A stretch of DNA of 64,000 nt. It comes from Lethocerus indicus (taxonomy: Eukaryota > Arthropoda > Insecta > Hemiptera > Belostomatidae). The notes under the pieces are model-generated. The model was not told where the DNA came from and did not search any database. It saw only the letters and a list, made by a program, of their open reading frames with translations. The DNA is taken from assembly GCA_019843655.1 (NCBI GenBank), contig JACDQD010000103.1:1-64000 (forward strand). The letters are read 5' to 3'. A program made the position numbers and the translations under genes. Below, piece by piece: positions 11,339-21,527 of this stretch (positions are counted from its first letter, which is position 1; the number at the start of each line of letters is the position of its first letter).

Positions 11339-11650
11339 TAGTTTAACATACCCGTTTTGCTGTCTAGGAGGGTTGGAATATAGATTTCGTGATGTTTCTG
11401 TCTCCTCTCTCGCTGACGGTTCTGCCTTTCGCTAGACCGGTTTCGCCGCTTCTTCAGTAGCGGCACTAGTAGTAGTAGTCACTTTCGGCACTTTGACGGA
11501 CAACCGCCGCAAGTACAACCGACTATATAATACTGTGCTACTGAAGACGGGGCGAGCGGCCGACAAACCGGTCTAGCGAGAGAGACAACACGGAATCTAC
11601 GCCGTATATTCCAACCCCTAGCAGACAACAAAACAGGTCTGTTAAATTAA
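11339..11650. mobile_element. Pal element, near full copy with both outer ends
   Basis: The left end is AGTTTAACATACCCG then TTTTGCTGTCTAGGAGGG; the right end is CAACCCCTAGCAGACAAC then AAAACAGGTCTGTTAAA. Between them lie TTTCGCTAGACCGG and CTTCAGTAGCG on the left and CTACTGAAGACGG and ACCGGTCTAGCG on the right. The arms differ in the TTTCG/CCGACAAA block. This is one of the few copies where both termini are visible. Confidence 0.88.
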
Positions 11651-11831
11651 ATTCTTTTACAGCGTTGTATATTTGACGCTGTCTATTCGAGACAAAGAGA
11701 TACGGACGGTGAGCTTCGATTAATAGGAAAATCTAATTACACTTAGATTTAATACGTTGATATTCGACTGAAATAATATATAATGATATATAATAAAGTG
11801 GAAGCGATATAATCCTGCGGGATTGAATTAC

Positions 11832-12130
11832 TTTATAACATACCCTATTTTGCGGTCTGCGAGGGTTGGAATATACAGCGTAGATTTCGTGGTGTTTCTG
11901 CTAGACCGAGTTTGTCGGCTCGCTCCGTCTTCAGTAGCACAGCGTTATAGTCGGTTGTACCTGCGGCAGTTGTAAAGGCAAAGTGCCGGACTACTACTAC
12001 TGCACGTGCTGCTACTCGAAGACGGGGAGGCAAGCGAATCGGTCTAGCGAAAGGCAAAACCGTCAGCGAGAGGAGACAGAAACATCACGTAATCTACGCT
12101 GTATAGACAGCAAAACAGGTATGTTAAACT
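11832..12130. mobile_element. Pal element, near full copy with both outer ends
   Basis: The left end is TTATAACATACCC then TTTTGCGGTCTGCGAGGG; the right end is GACAGCAAAACAGG then TATGTTAAAC. Core blocks GTCTTCAGTAGC and GGTCTAGCGAAAGGC are present. ACTT follows the right end and also precedes the left end, a possible short target duplication that I cannot confirm. Confidence 0.87.
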
Positions 12131-13054
12131 TATTATTATTATTTTATTATCTCACCGATTCCAACTGTAGTCAGTTATAATTCTTAGTGTTATCGACTTG
12201 TTGATCGAAATTTTTTTAGATTGAATAAACTTATTTCGCGGAAATCTAAAATTCGCGATACTCTTTGAACGGACCTCGTATAATCCAAATTATATATCGA
12301 TAATTTATTGTATTAAACTTAATTTCGATTTATCGACGAGTAATCTAAGTAACGATTTGCATCGTCCGATGAATTCCGGTCTTGCTATATAATTGGAACT
12401 TCGAAAATTATCCGACGTTTACACTTTCAGGAAAAACGTTTTCAGGAAGAAAAATCTTCGAACGCTGTTTCGGCCGTTCGCCGTCTTCAGTAGAACTTTC
12501 CGTCGATACCAGTGTCTGACACGCCGCCGTATTTTAAAGTCTATTCCGTCCTCGACGACGATTCTATTTATGGGCGTTTAAATTCGGCCATAAAACGGAC
12601 GGTTAATTCAATCGGGTACGAAACTTTTTCCAAGGTTCCCCCAGTATAATTTTCGTTACAAGGTCAATTTCTGCCCGCGACTCCAAGGACGAAAGGACTT
12701 TGTTTCGCCACGTGGAAGCCCGGTTAGGACCGCCAAACCCCGTTACGGCCAGTTTCTATCGCCGGATCGAGCAAACGAGATCCAATTAAGGTCGGTAAAT
12801 CTACAGTTTTAAAATTGAATGGGGGTGGGGAAACCGGGAATGTTTTACAGTATGACGGAGGGAAATATTTTAATACGCGAACTGCCATTAAAACGTGGGA
12901 AATTCTACTTGACAGAAACTGTTTTAAATTGGAAAATTTAAGTTTTGAATAATTGGGCATATATCAAGTAAAACAAACCCCCCAATCCTTTCGTATACCT
13001 TTGTTCATTTCGCTTAATAATAGTTATTTATTACAGCACTACAGGGACTAACAT
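12131..13054. other. No gene seen; one Pal core fragment
   Basis: A lone TTCGGCCGTTCGCC, GTCTTCAGTAG fragment lies at about 12470-12492. The rest is AT-rich with no recognised coding content. Confidence 0.5.
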
Positions 13055-13282
13055 TTGCAGAAAGTTCTGTTTCTGTCTCCCCTCTCGCCGGTTTCCTCTT
13101 TCGCCAGACCGGTTTGTCGGCCGCTCGCCGCGTCTTCAGTAGCGCTGCGTCGGTCTTTGGGGCATCCTCACTGCACTGCACCGTCACAGCGTCGCCACTT
13201 GTACGCTTGCGGCGCTAGAACGGCTGGCGCCGCGCTACTGAAGACGCGGCGAGCGGCCGAAACCGCCGGCGAAATTTTTTTT
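13055..13282. mobile_element. Pal element, inner part with both arms
   Basis: Left: TTCTGTCTCCCCTCTCG, CGCCAGACCGG, GCCGCGTCTTCAGTAGCG. Right: GCGCTACTGAAGACGCGG, then GCGAGCGGCCGAAACCG. The unusual GCGTCTTC/GAAGACGC variant is on both arms. Outer ends are missing; the right side runs into a T tract. Confidence 0.85.
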
Positions 13283-13949
13283 TTTCAGAACTCGGCGCAC
13301 TCGAGCCACCAAATACGAATTAGTAGGGCCCCGCGTATATACGTCGCGTACACAAAAAGGAGCGTCGAAACGTTATAATTCGAGTAGTCGAGAAGTATAG
13401 AAGAATTTTTTTTTTTACGGAAGATCCGAAAAAAAAACCCTAATTATCCCGAACTATAACGAGAATTCCCCCCTTATTAACATCTTCGCGTATTTGTTTT
13501 CGCGCATCGATTTTTTCCCCCGCACTATTTGTAAGGGAAAACTCTCGGAACCGCTTTTTGTCCGCCCTTCTTTATATATAGCTCTCGTTTGTAGTAGCGG
13601 TTTAGCTTCAAAGGGCTAATTCGTACAAAGGGCCTTTCACTATTTCCACGGTCTTTGTCAGCCAAAGGGACGAGTTGTTCGAGGTCTCGTTTCTGAAGCG
13701 GGTTATAATATATATATGTCTCTTTATTACGCAGATCCTTTGTATATAATAAACTCCTCCGCCCCCCCCCCCCCACCATCATTAAAACGAAATTAAAATA
13801 ATTGGAATACGTTGTATATTTTCGCGAACCATTTGCTAACTGAGTTACCCAACGATATATTACTTTATATACTAGGAATATGCTTTAGAAATAAAGGTCT
13901 AAAACTAGACAAAGACTAGAGGAGGGATAACGCTGAAAACAGCGATTAA
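13283..13949. other. No gene seen; homopolymer-rich AT DNA
   Basis: Contains several A and T runs and a 14-base C run at about 13764-13777. No recognised gene. Confidence 0.45.
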
Positions 13950-14205
13950 CAAGACCAGAATTTTCATCGAATTTTCGCAAAAATATATCGAGGTTTTTCG
14001 CAATTTCCCAACGCTGTCGTACACCGTCATTAAATATGGCAAGCCGTTTTCTATTTCATCGATAATAAAAACATTATATCATTAATTTGTACATTATACT
14101 GCTATAGGTTGTATATATAGAGTAATACGTCGTACAAAATAATACTTCTCCCTCATTACTGAAGGAACGCTAGTGTCGACGGGCAGTCCAAATTTTGTTG
14201 TATTC
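13950..14205 (-). repeat. K repeat, minus-strand copy
   Basis: Read on the minus strand it carries CCGTCGACACTAGCGTTCC, AGAAGTATTATTTTGTACG, ACGTATTACTCTATATATAC, AACCTATAGCAGTATAATG and, further on, TTGGGAAATTGCGAAAAACC. The same order occurs on the plus strand at 20575-20840. This is the longest K unit seen, about 255 bp. The family type is unknown. Confidence 0.8.
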
Positions 14206-14254
14206 CGAATACAACAAATGCATTTAAAAAATATATTATATAGAAAAAATTATA

Positions 14255-14525
14255 TATGTTTTGTGGTCTGCGAGGGGTTGGAATACCGTAGATTTCGTGT
14301 GTTTTTCCTGCCTCCTCCCGCCGGTTGTTCTGCCTTTCGCCAGACCGGTTTCGGCCGCTCGCCGCGTCTTCAGTAGCCAGGTGTCGGTCACTCTTTTTTT
14401 GGCACTTGACAGTACACAAGTGGGCAGTGAGGAGGATGCCTCCGAAAAATACCGAAAAGTGCCGACGGTGACTACTGAAGAGGCGGCGAGAACGGCCGAA
14501 ACCGGTGGAACGCGAAAAAGAAAGA
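14255..14525. mobile_element. Pal element with outer left arm and both core arms
   Basis: Left: GTTTTGTGGTCTGCGAGGGG, TTGGAATACCGTAG, TTTCGCCAGACCGG, CGCGTCTTCAGTAGC. Apex: TTGACAGTACACAAGTGGGC. Right: GGATGCC, CTACTGAAGAGGCGGCG, GGCCGAAACCGG, then decay into A-rich sequence. Confidence 0.87.
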
Positions 14526-14639
14526 ATTAAACATTTTTAACCGGATAAGTCCATATGGTCCTGGTCGTCGTCGTCTCAATAATACTTCAAGAAGAGAGAG
14601 ATACCTTAAAATTTGATACGTGACTGTTACAGTTAGTTG

Positions 14640-14690
14640 GACGCACTTCAGTAGTAGGGGCGTCGAGTCAAAATCGACTACTGAAGACTT
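14640..14690. mobile_element. Pal-like mini hairpin
   Basis: ACTTCAGTAGTAGG is mirrored by CGACTACTGAAGACTTGC within 50 bp. It carries only the CTTCAGTAG block of the Pal family and may be a heavily deleted copy. Confidence 0.5.
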
Positions 14691-14954
14691 GCGAGTGGGG
14701 GCTTCTTCCCGATTTTCTCCGACAGGGATAAAAGAAGGCCCCCGGTGATTAATTGTAAGGGAAAGACGATTTCTCGCCTTTCTAAAATGGGTTTCGACGA
14801 AAGGTGGTGTGTCGGTCTGCGCCCCACACCCCCACCTCCCCACACTGTACAAGTGCTAGTCGAACTGCTTCACCAACTCAATTAGAAAGTGGGGCCCGGC
14901 CGCTCCTATCTCCCAATAATCCGTTACAGGAACCGGCGCGAAAAAGGTTTCCAC

Positions 14955-15151
14955 ACTCTCTCTCTTTCTCCCTCTCCTCCTCCTCATCCCTCTCCCCCCC
15001 CTCCCTCCTTTCTCAATCAATCTCTCCCCTTCCCTCTCCCTCTCTATCTATCTCTCTCCGGAATCCTCCTCCCTCCCTTTATTCAAACTCTCTCTCTCTC
15101 TCCTCTCCTCTCTCTCCCATCTTTCATCCTCTCACTTCATATCCTCCCTCC

Positions 15152-15224
<73 letters not shown>

Positions 15225-15232
15225 CAAGCCAA
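14955..15232. repeat. Imperfect (CT)n / CTCC microsatellite tract
   Basis: Roughly 280 bp of almost pure pyrimidine, with long perfect CT runs at about 15157-15186 and 15200-15223. Serine/leucine-rich open frames through it are artefacts of the composition. Shorter CT runs continue to about 15330. Confidence 0.95.
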
Positions 15233-15494
15233 TGAGGAACTCTCAGAATTATCCTAATAATCCTGCTGATTTTAGAGGTGTCTCCTTACTTCTGCGGATC
15301 ATGTCTACCCTCTCTCTCTCCCCTTAATTTTCACAGCGGTCCATGAAGAGCCATCTCAATATACACATATATTCTTAGAGGAGACTAACATCGCTCTCTC
15401 CTCGTGAGCAGTATTCGGAGTACAAGTGGGTATGGTTTATAAGGAAGGGCACCCTTAGGAAAAATATTGCACAAGAGTTACCGCAATTCATTTA
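15233..15494. other. Flank of CT tract, no gene seen
   Basis: Scattered CTCTCTC words among ordinary sequence; no recognised feature. Confidence 0.4.
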
Positions 15495-15770
15495 AAAACA
15501 GTTTAACGTACCCGTTTTGTGGTCTCAGAGGGGTTGGAATACAGCGTAGATTTCGTGTGTTTTGTCTCGCCACTCTCTAATAAAACCAACATAACTACCC
15601 CATTAACAAGATACGTATATATACAACTGAAGCTGACGAACGCTACAGGTACAAGTGACAGAATGAGTTGACAGTGGGGCGTGATGGAGCCAGCCGCATC
15701 AAAAGGTCTGGCTACGAAGGCGACCGAACCGCCGGCGAGAGACAGAAACACCACAAACCTAGGGCATTTA
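15495..15770. mobile_element. Pal element, decayed copy with outer left end
   Basis: Starts ACAGTTTAACGTACCCG, then GTTTTGTGGTCTCAGAGGGG, TTGGAATACAGCGTAG. The centre is replaced or decayed (no CTTCAGTAGCG). The right side still has AAGTGACAGAATGAG, CCGCCGGCGAGAGACAG and AAACACCACAAACC. Confidence 0.78.
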
Positions 15771-15939
15771 AAAAAATAAGTTGACCAGAAGTGGTAACGT
15801 GTTGAAATTTGATAAGGCACGCTGAGAACCGGGAACGCCATTAAGTGAACTCCCTCTAGAGAGCGCCGTTTTGGAAATGAAAGGCCGGCTTGTATGAATG
15901 GACCGGAGTCTCTAAATGAATGCTAGATCTCCGGTATAA

Positions 15940-16008
15940 GTCAAGAAGTAGAGAGAAGGAGAGAGAGGAGAGAGAAGAGAGTGAAGAGAAGAGAAGAGAA
16001 GACCGGCC
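15940..16008. repeat. Purine-rich (GA)n tract
   Basis: GAGAGAAGGAGAGAGAGG-type sequence without pyrimidines for about 60 bp. Simple repeat. Confidence 0.85.
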
Positions 16009-16380
16009 CAACGACTCGAGACTAGGACCTGAAATCGCAGGTAGCAGTAGTGAGAACACTAATAGCGACCTTCCTCCAAAGACGAAGGTGCAACGTCCTC
16101 AACTTCTTGTGTCCGATCCTGGTCACATACCGCGTCACACCGTTTTCTGTCGGACGGGAGAAACGGAACTTGACACTGAACTTCACAGGGTATTGGGGCT
16201 TAAGAGCCATTCGAGAGGTGGGGCTACTAATAGATACTACTGCAACTTAATATGTGAATAACTTCGGGGTTACGGCAATCGGTCAAGTCCGCAACAAGTG
16301 GCGTTGTGCCATATTTTCAAGCACGTCAAACAACGTCTTTGCACGGATAAGCCGTAGACGGTTTCGAATGCAAGTATAAG
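16009..16380. other. No gene seen
   Basis: Open frames of 66-113 codons cross this stretch on both strands but none has recognisable protein content. Confidence 0.4.
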
Positions 16381-16586
16381 ATAGTTTAATATACCTGTTT
16401 GTGCTTCTGCGATGAGGGTTGGTAGGTTCGTGATGTCTCGGTGATCGGTCTTTTGCTAGACCGGTTTCGGCCGTTCGCCATCTTCAGTAGCGCTGTCAGT
16501 CAGTCACTGTCGGCACTTTGGATGTCTTTCGGGGACATCCTCACTGCACTGTCACTGTCACTTGTACTGTGGTGTTTGTCTGTGTC

Positions 16587-16587
<1 letters not shown>

Positions 16588-16636
<49 letters not shown>
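16588..16636. repeat. (TA)n microsatellite at Pal apex
   Basis: An uninterrupted TA run of about 24 units sits at the centre of the palindromic element. Confidence 0.95.
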
Positions 16637-16638
<2 letters not shown>

Positions 16639-16688
16639 CGACAGAGTGACAGCAGTGCAGTGAGGATGCTGCCCCGAAAGACATCCAA

Positions 16689-16805
16689 ACTATTTCCGTT
16701 AGTAATACGAGGAAAGTATTATTTTGTACGACGAATTACTATATGCAAACAACTTATACCAGTACTAGGTACAAATATACTAATATACGCTTGAGGCTCG
16801 GCTTA
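16689..16805 (+). repeat. K repeat nested in a Pal element
   Basis: ATTTCCGTTAGTAATACG, AAGTATTATTTTGTACGACG, TTACTATATGCAAACAAC and CTAGGTACAAATATACTAA match the K copy at 21528-21620. It lies between the two right-arm pieces of the Pal element. Confidence 0.75.
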
Positions 16806-16998
16806 GGTCTATGTCTGATTGCCGTGATTAGAAGTGACAGTGGGCAGTGAGGATGCCCCCCGACAGGACATCCCAAAGTGGCGACAGTGACTGCTACTGA
16901 AGATGGCGAACGGCCGAAACCGGCGGGGAGAGAGAAACGCGCGAAATCTACGGTATTCCAACCCCTATAGCAGACCACAAGACAGGTATGTTAAATTG

Positions 16999-18240
16999 GT
17001 ATTTTACCTTCAAGTCGAAAGGCCCTTTCCTTTGGGGTATGTTAGTCCTGAGGAACAATACCTTGGTGTCGGCCGGGGCTTTGTACCAGGACTTAAACGA
17101 TTTTTTTTTTTAGTTAGTTTGTTCGAACAACAGAAGACGTGTTGTGTGTGTGCGTGTTGGTGCGTGCGATTGGGGTGTGTGAAGAATGCGGAAAACTGGT
17201 ATTAGGACGAGGAAACTGCTCGTTAACGATGACTGGCTACGACCTCTCTCTCTCTGGAGCGGTGAAAATAATGAAAAACCTTGGGCCATTTCAGTCCTAG
17301 CCCGTTGTTACAGCTTTCCGCCAGAACGGGATACTTTATGAAGTATCAGGCCGCCCCTGACAGTGTTACTGCGGCGGTAGTAACAGGCGGCACTTCGTGG
17401 GGAAAAGCCTAGGACAGGAAAAGCGAGCGAAAATTTCCACGGAACGTGAATTGTAGAGTGAAAATGTTGGTACGGGAAGAAAATCGTTCTGTTTCTTTTG
17501 TTGAAAGTATCGAATTTTCAAAACGAGTAAAGGATGTAAAAATTAATAAAATTCGTAAGTAACGAAATCTCAGTAAAAATATAGCGACAGAAAATGCAGA
17601 AGGATTAATACTCCGGTAAAATTGAATTTACTAAGACTCGAGAAAAACCAGTAATCAATTACGTTGATGAAAATAGTAATATTCGACGGAAATTTAGTGA
17701 TTATGCTATTATATCGTTCAAAAGGAGTTGATTGATGACAGTTCAAGTATGGACGATGTTCACTGGTTACGATTCAAGATTAATATAAAATTTTGAAAAA
17801 TTAGTCTCCGATGTTCCATTGAAAATGTGAGTACGTGCCCACAACATCTATAATAGACCTTTTATAACGTCCAACCATATAATCAACGTTATTCGACGTT
17901 GGTGTCACCGGTTATGCACGCATTTCTTTCCGCCGTCTAAAGTTAAGTCAAATAAAGTTTTATTACGAGCTTTGCTGAGTGGGCATCGTCGGTCAAGTGT
18001 TAACGGCGCGATTGAAGTACGACCACTGGATGGACAGATAATTAATTTTAAAGCGCACTAAAGTGGCGTTGAATTGAGCTTGAATATAACGTAGGATGAA
18101 ATAATGATTATTGAAATATTCGTGTTCAAATTGATTCTCAGCTCGTTGTATAACGTTGCTGTAGTTTTGATACAATTATTCAGTCATTTTAAGATAGTTT
18201 CTGTCTAGTTGTAGACTACCAGTTTAGAGGATTGGGGACA
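16999..18240. other. No gene recognised
   Basis: Moderately AT-rich, with no repeat of the families in this window and no open frame I can interpret. A T run of 12 occurs at about 17101-17112. Confidence 0.45.
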
Positions 18241-18780
18241 ACTTCCCAGAGAAAGTATTTTGTACGACGAATTACTCTATATATACACCTTATAGCAATA
18301 TAATGTACAAATATAATATAATTTTTTTATTCTTAATTTTTTATAGAAATGAATTGTTGAATTTTTAATGTATCAACTTGGACTCATCCATCGTCAGTAG
18401 CGTTCCGTTAGTATTAAGGAGAAGTATTATTTTGTACGACTTATTACTTTATATATACAACCTATAGTAATATAATGTACAAATATACTAATATAATATT
18501 TTCTTTTATTTTTAATGGATTTGGAATATTCAACAAAATTTGGACTCCCCGTCGTCATTAGCGTTCCTTTAGTAATACGACGTATTACTTTATATACAAC
18601 CTATAGTAGTATAATGTACAAATTACTAATAATTTTTTTATTATTGATTAAGTAGAAAGCGATTTTCCTATATTTAATAACGGTGTAATTTAAGTTTTCA
18701 TCGCTTTCAACGGGAAATTGAAAAAACTTTTTGCTAACGAAAATTCATGGAAAATGGCCACAAGAACAGTTTCCCGAATT
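18240..18780 (+). repeat. K repeat cluster, three tandem units
   Basis: AGTATTTTGTACGACG at 18257 and AGTATTATTTTGTACGAC at 18422 mark two units about 165-170 bp apart. A third unit at about 18545 has GACTCCCCGTCGTCATTAGC, GTTCCTTTAGTAATACG and ATACAACCTATAGTAG, then continues into the longer body (ATTAAGTAGAAAGCG, AACGGGAAATTGAAAAAAC). Units are direct repeats with progressive decay. Confidence 0.8.
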
Positions 18781-18918
18781 CTCTCGCCAGTTTGACAATT
18801 TTGTAGACCGGTTTCCCGTCCCATCCACCTATTACGGCCGGTGCAAAACCGGTCTAGGAAACTGATTCCGCCGAGAGGACGGAAGAACGAGTAAAACTGC
18901 GGTATTCCAATAACCACG
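18780..18918. mobile_element. Pal element, short diverged copy
   Basis: TTCTCTCGCCAG, TAGACCGGTTTCCCG on the left are mirrored by GCAAAACCGGTCTAGG, CCGAGAGGACGGAAG and GCGGTATTCCAATAACC on the right, around a 30-bp apex. Confidence 0.75.
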
Positions 18919-19345
18919 TTTGATTATTATAAATTGATTACTCTCTAATAATGCCCAAAAAGAAGTCTGTATTTCGAAAGTTATTTCAATTGATAAATAA
19001 CTGAGAGTCCAAGAGAGTCTTGGAACAAGAAGTGTTGGGAAATTGAATTCTATCGGAGAGGGTAAAATTTTGACGAGATGTTGGGGAAAAAAAAATTGCA
19101 AGGACGAATGAAAATTGACTAATCGTCTAGGATCACATCGGATCGGCCTAGAAGGAGTGTGCGGAAAAACCTTTTTCCCATTTTCTTTTTCCGTCCCGAG
19201 AAAACTGCATATGTCAAGGGCCCGACCTCGGCGTTTTTTTTTTTCCCCCGGCCGAGAGAGGCCGAATCCCGACTACGAAGACAACTCGGGGGAAAAAGAC
19301 TTATTTTCAAATTATCCGACCGGCGGTAGATCGAGAATTTTCCCA
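18919..19345. other. No gene seen
   Basis: AT-rich flank with A- and T-runs near 19085-19100 and 19234-19246; nothing recognised. Confidence 0.4.
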
Positions 19346-19580
19346 GGGCAGAAAAGCGTTCGCTCTATCTCTTTCGCCGGACCGGTTTCGGCCGCTCGCC
19401 GCGTCTTCAGTAGCGCCGCCGTTGGCGCCACCGGACGTTCATCCTCACTGCCCACCCGTACTGTGTGCGTCGACTGCCGAAGGTGGCCGACACCGGCGCT
19501 ACTGAAGACGCGGCGAGCGGCCGAAACCGGTCCGGCGAAAGAGATAGCGCGAAATCTACGCTATTCCGACCCGTCGAATA
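19346..19580. mobile_element. Pal element with perfect 51-bp arms
   Basis: The left arm 19368-19418 and right arm 19494-19544 are perfect inverse copies over 51 bp, separated by 75 bp. Both arms carry the private variant CGCCGGACCGG / CCGGTCCGGCG (other copies have CTAGACCGG or CCAGACCGG) and GCGTCTTC / GAAGACGC. The right side extends to GAAATCTACGCTATTCC. The 164-codon open frame crossing it is a by-product of GC-rich palindromic sequence. Confidence 0.92.
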
Positions 19581-20414
19581 AGATATATACGAAGCTTTCA
19601 ATTGCGTAAATTGGAAATATACTGAAAAATCTGAAATTAGTGTAACTAATCCAGGGCGCAAATCAAATTAATGTAAATGGATACTGGCGAGCATTTTGAC
19701 TTATTCCACTGGAACTTATATACGAGGGTCAATTCCATGTTTTATTTCTTGGCTTCAGTAAAAAAAAAAAAATTACCTATCTGTTATTCCGAGCTCCTGA
19801 TCGCGGAAAGTAACTTATTGAATTTATCGTAAAATTTCGAACTTGTCCCGTACGCAATTTAAATTGAATTTTTCCTCAAATTCCTTTTGAAATGTCCAAT
19901 TTTACCCCGGCACAAGTTTCGATACTGTCTGTAACTATTTCTCAAATATCTTTCAACAGAGAGTCGAAATTTATACAACCGAAACAGCTTTAAAAGTCAG
20001 TTTGTCTTATTCGCGTTTAACACGACACCCCTCCGCCGTTAAGGGATGTATATAAAAAAAAGGCGTAATTCTATTTTATATTATAAAAAAAAAGGGAATT
20101 ACGCCGAACGGGCTGATTATCTCGGATATTAATTGTGTGACAGTGACCGCAGTTCAATTCACGCTGATACAATAGAAGTTCACCAACTTCGATCAAGTCT
20201 CAATAGGAACTTTGTCCGAAAGCCGGGACTGTGTCAAGCCCCAATTATTTATGACATGGCACAGTTCAAGTTGGCCAATTCACAAGGTCAACGGATGGTG
20301 ACACTGTTACATAGTGCTAGAGAGCGATCAAGCAAACTTTCAGCACTTGAACCGACCTAAAATCTCAAATAAGAGACGGCGCTCAGAAAACTGTTGATAA
20401 TTATTTGAAGTTAT
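19581..20414. other. No gene seen; one AT hairpin
   Basis: GGCGTAATTC at 20062-20071 pairs perfectly with GAATTACGCC at 20096-20105 around a T- then A-rich loop. Possibly a tiny foldback element. No coding content recognised. Confidence 0.5.
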
Positions 20415-20840
20415 GTTAATAGTTAATAAGGGAGAAGTATTATTTTGTACGACGAATTACTCTATATATACAACCTATACCAATACAATGTACAAATATA
20501 CTAAAATATTTATTTTTTTTATTTTTGAAATGCATTTGTTGAATTTTTAACGGATTTCGAATATCCCTTCCCCAAAATTTGAACTCCCCGTCGTCACTAG
20601 CGTTCCTTTAGTAATAAGGGAGAAGTATTATTTTGTACGGCGTATTACTCTATATAAACAACCTATAGCAGTATAACGTACAAATTACTGATATAATTTT
20701 TTTATTATCGATGAACTATCGATAAACGACTTGCCACATTTAATGACCGGTGTTCGACCGCGTTGGGAAATTGCGAAAAAACTTGATATATTTTTGCGAA
20801 AATTCAATGAAAACGCGTTATTCCTCCAGTCTTTGTCTAG
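20415..20840 (+). repeat. K repeat, two direct units
   Basis: AGTATTATTTTGTACGACG at about 20435 and AGTATTATTTTGTACGGCG at about 20622 are about 187 bp apart. Between them lies GAACTCCCCGTCGTCACTAG, as in the 18.5-kb copy. The second unit extends through GCGTTGGGAAATTGCG to about 20815, mirroring the minus copy at 13950-14205. Confidence 0.82.
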
Positions 20841-21235
20841 TTTTAGACTGCCAATTTCAGTATGGATTGTTTTATCCGTGGAATTATGGCAGATTTTAAT
20901 TCGCTCATTTCGTGGCGATTCCGTCTCTCGGAATCTAAAGACAACTTTTCTGCCGTTATAAAATGGCAACCGTTTAAATTGAAACAAGTTCAGAAAGTCC
21001 GTCTCGGTCTGTTGGAACGACTCCAGAAGTTTATTCTGTAGAAGTGATAATAACAATTCAACGAGCCCGAATCAAACGAATGTTTCGCCCCAAGTTTCGA
21101 GTTCGGGTCGGACAAAACTCTTCATTATATTCCGATTCAACAATTGAATAGTTGAACACAGAAAACTTCATTTGTAGAACCGCGAGTTTTCAGACTTATT
21201 CAATTTCATCGATGATTTCAATAGAATCATTTCCG
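20841..21235. other. No gene recognised
   Basis: Open frames of 76 and 123 codons overlap on opposite strands, partly inside the K repeat. No recognisable protein features. Confidence 0.4.
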
Positions 21236-21239
21236 TCAG

Positions 21240-21526
21240 TATACAGTAGATTCGTTGCGTTTCCGTCTCCACTCGCCGGTTCGGCCTTTCGCCAGACCGG
21301 TTTCGGCCGTTCGCCGCGTCTTCAGTAGCGCGGTGTCAGTCACTGTCGGCCACTTTGGATGTCTTTCGTGGGCACTATCCTCACTGCACTGTATCACTGT
21401 CACTGGTAGACAGTTCGGAAAACCGGTCTGGCGAAAGACAGAACCGGCGGCGGGAGGAGACGGAAACAGAACAAATCTAGAGTATTCCAGCCCTTCGCAG
21501 ACCGCAAAAACGGATATATTAAACAA
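21240..21526. mobile_element. Pal element with outer right end
   Basis: Left: TTCGTTGCGTTTCCGTCTCC, CGCCAGACCGGTTTCGG, GCGTCTTCAGTAGCGCG, GGATGTCTTTCGTGGGC. Right: GGAAAACCGGTCTGGCGAAAG, GGAGACGGAAACAG, TATTCCAGCCC, GCAGACCGCAAAAACGG, TATATTAAAC. CCAGACC/GGTCTGG is shared by both arms. The CTTCAGTAG block is absent from the right arm. Confidence 0.86.
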
Positions 21527-21527
21527 T

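Larger units (their letters stand above)
16383..16998. mobile_element. Pal element with (TA)n apex and a nested K insertion
   Basis: The left end AGTTTAATATACCTG is followed by GCTAGACCGGTTTCGG, GTTCGCCATCTTCAGTAG, GGATGTCTTTCGGGG and CTTGTACTGTGGTG. A (TA)n run of about 48 bp spans about 16590-16636. A first right-arm start (GCAGTGAGGATGC, CGAAAGACATCCAAA) stops at about 16688, where K sequence begins (TTCCGTTAGTAATACG, AGTATTATTTTGTACG). After about 16830 the right arm resumes (AGTGACAGTGGGCAGTGAG) through CTACTGAAGATGGCGAAC to CAGACCACAAGACAGG, TATGTTAAA at 16998. Left and resumed right arms share CATC/GATG, GTTCGCC/GGCGAAC and TTTCGG/CCGAAA, consistent with one original element split by insertion. 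Confidence 0.85.

Noticed and set aside
14804..15257. Ser/Pro/Leu-rich frames of 122-143 codons
   Set aside because: Translation of the pyrimidine-rich microsatellite tract.
19115..19609. 164-codon plus-strand frame
   Set aside because: Its second half is the perfect 51-bp palindrome of a Pal element; the first half shows no domain.
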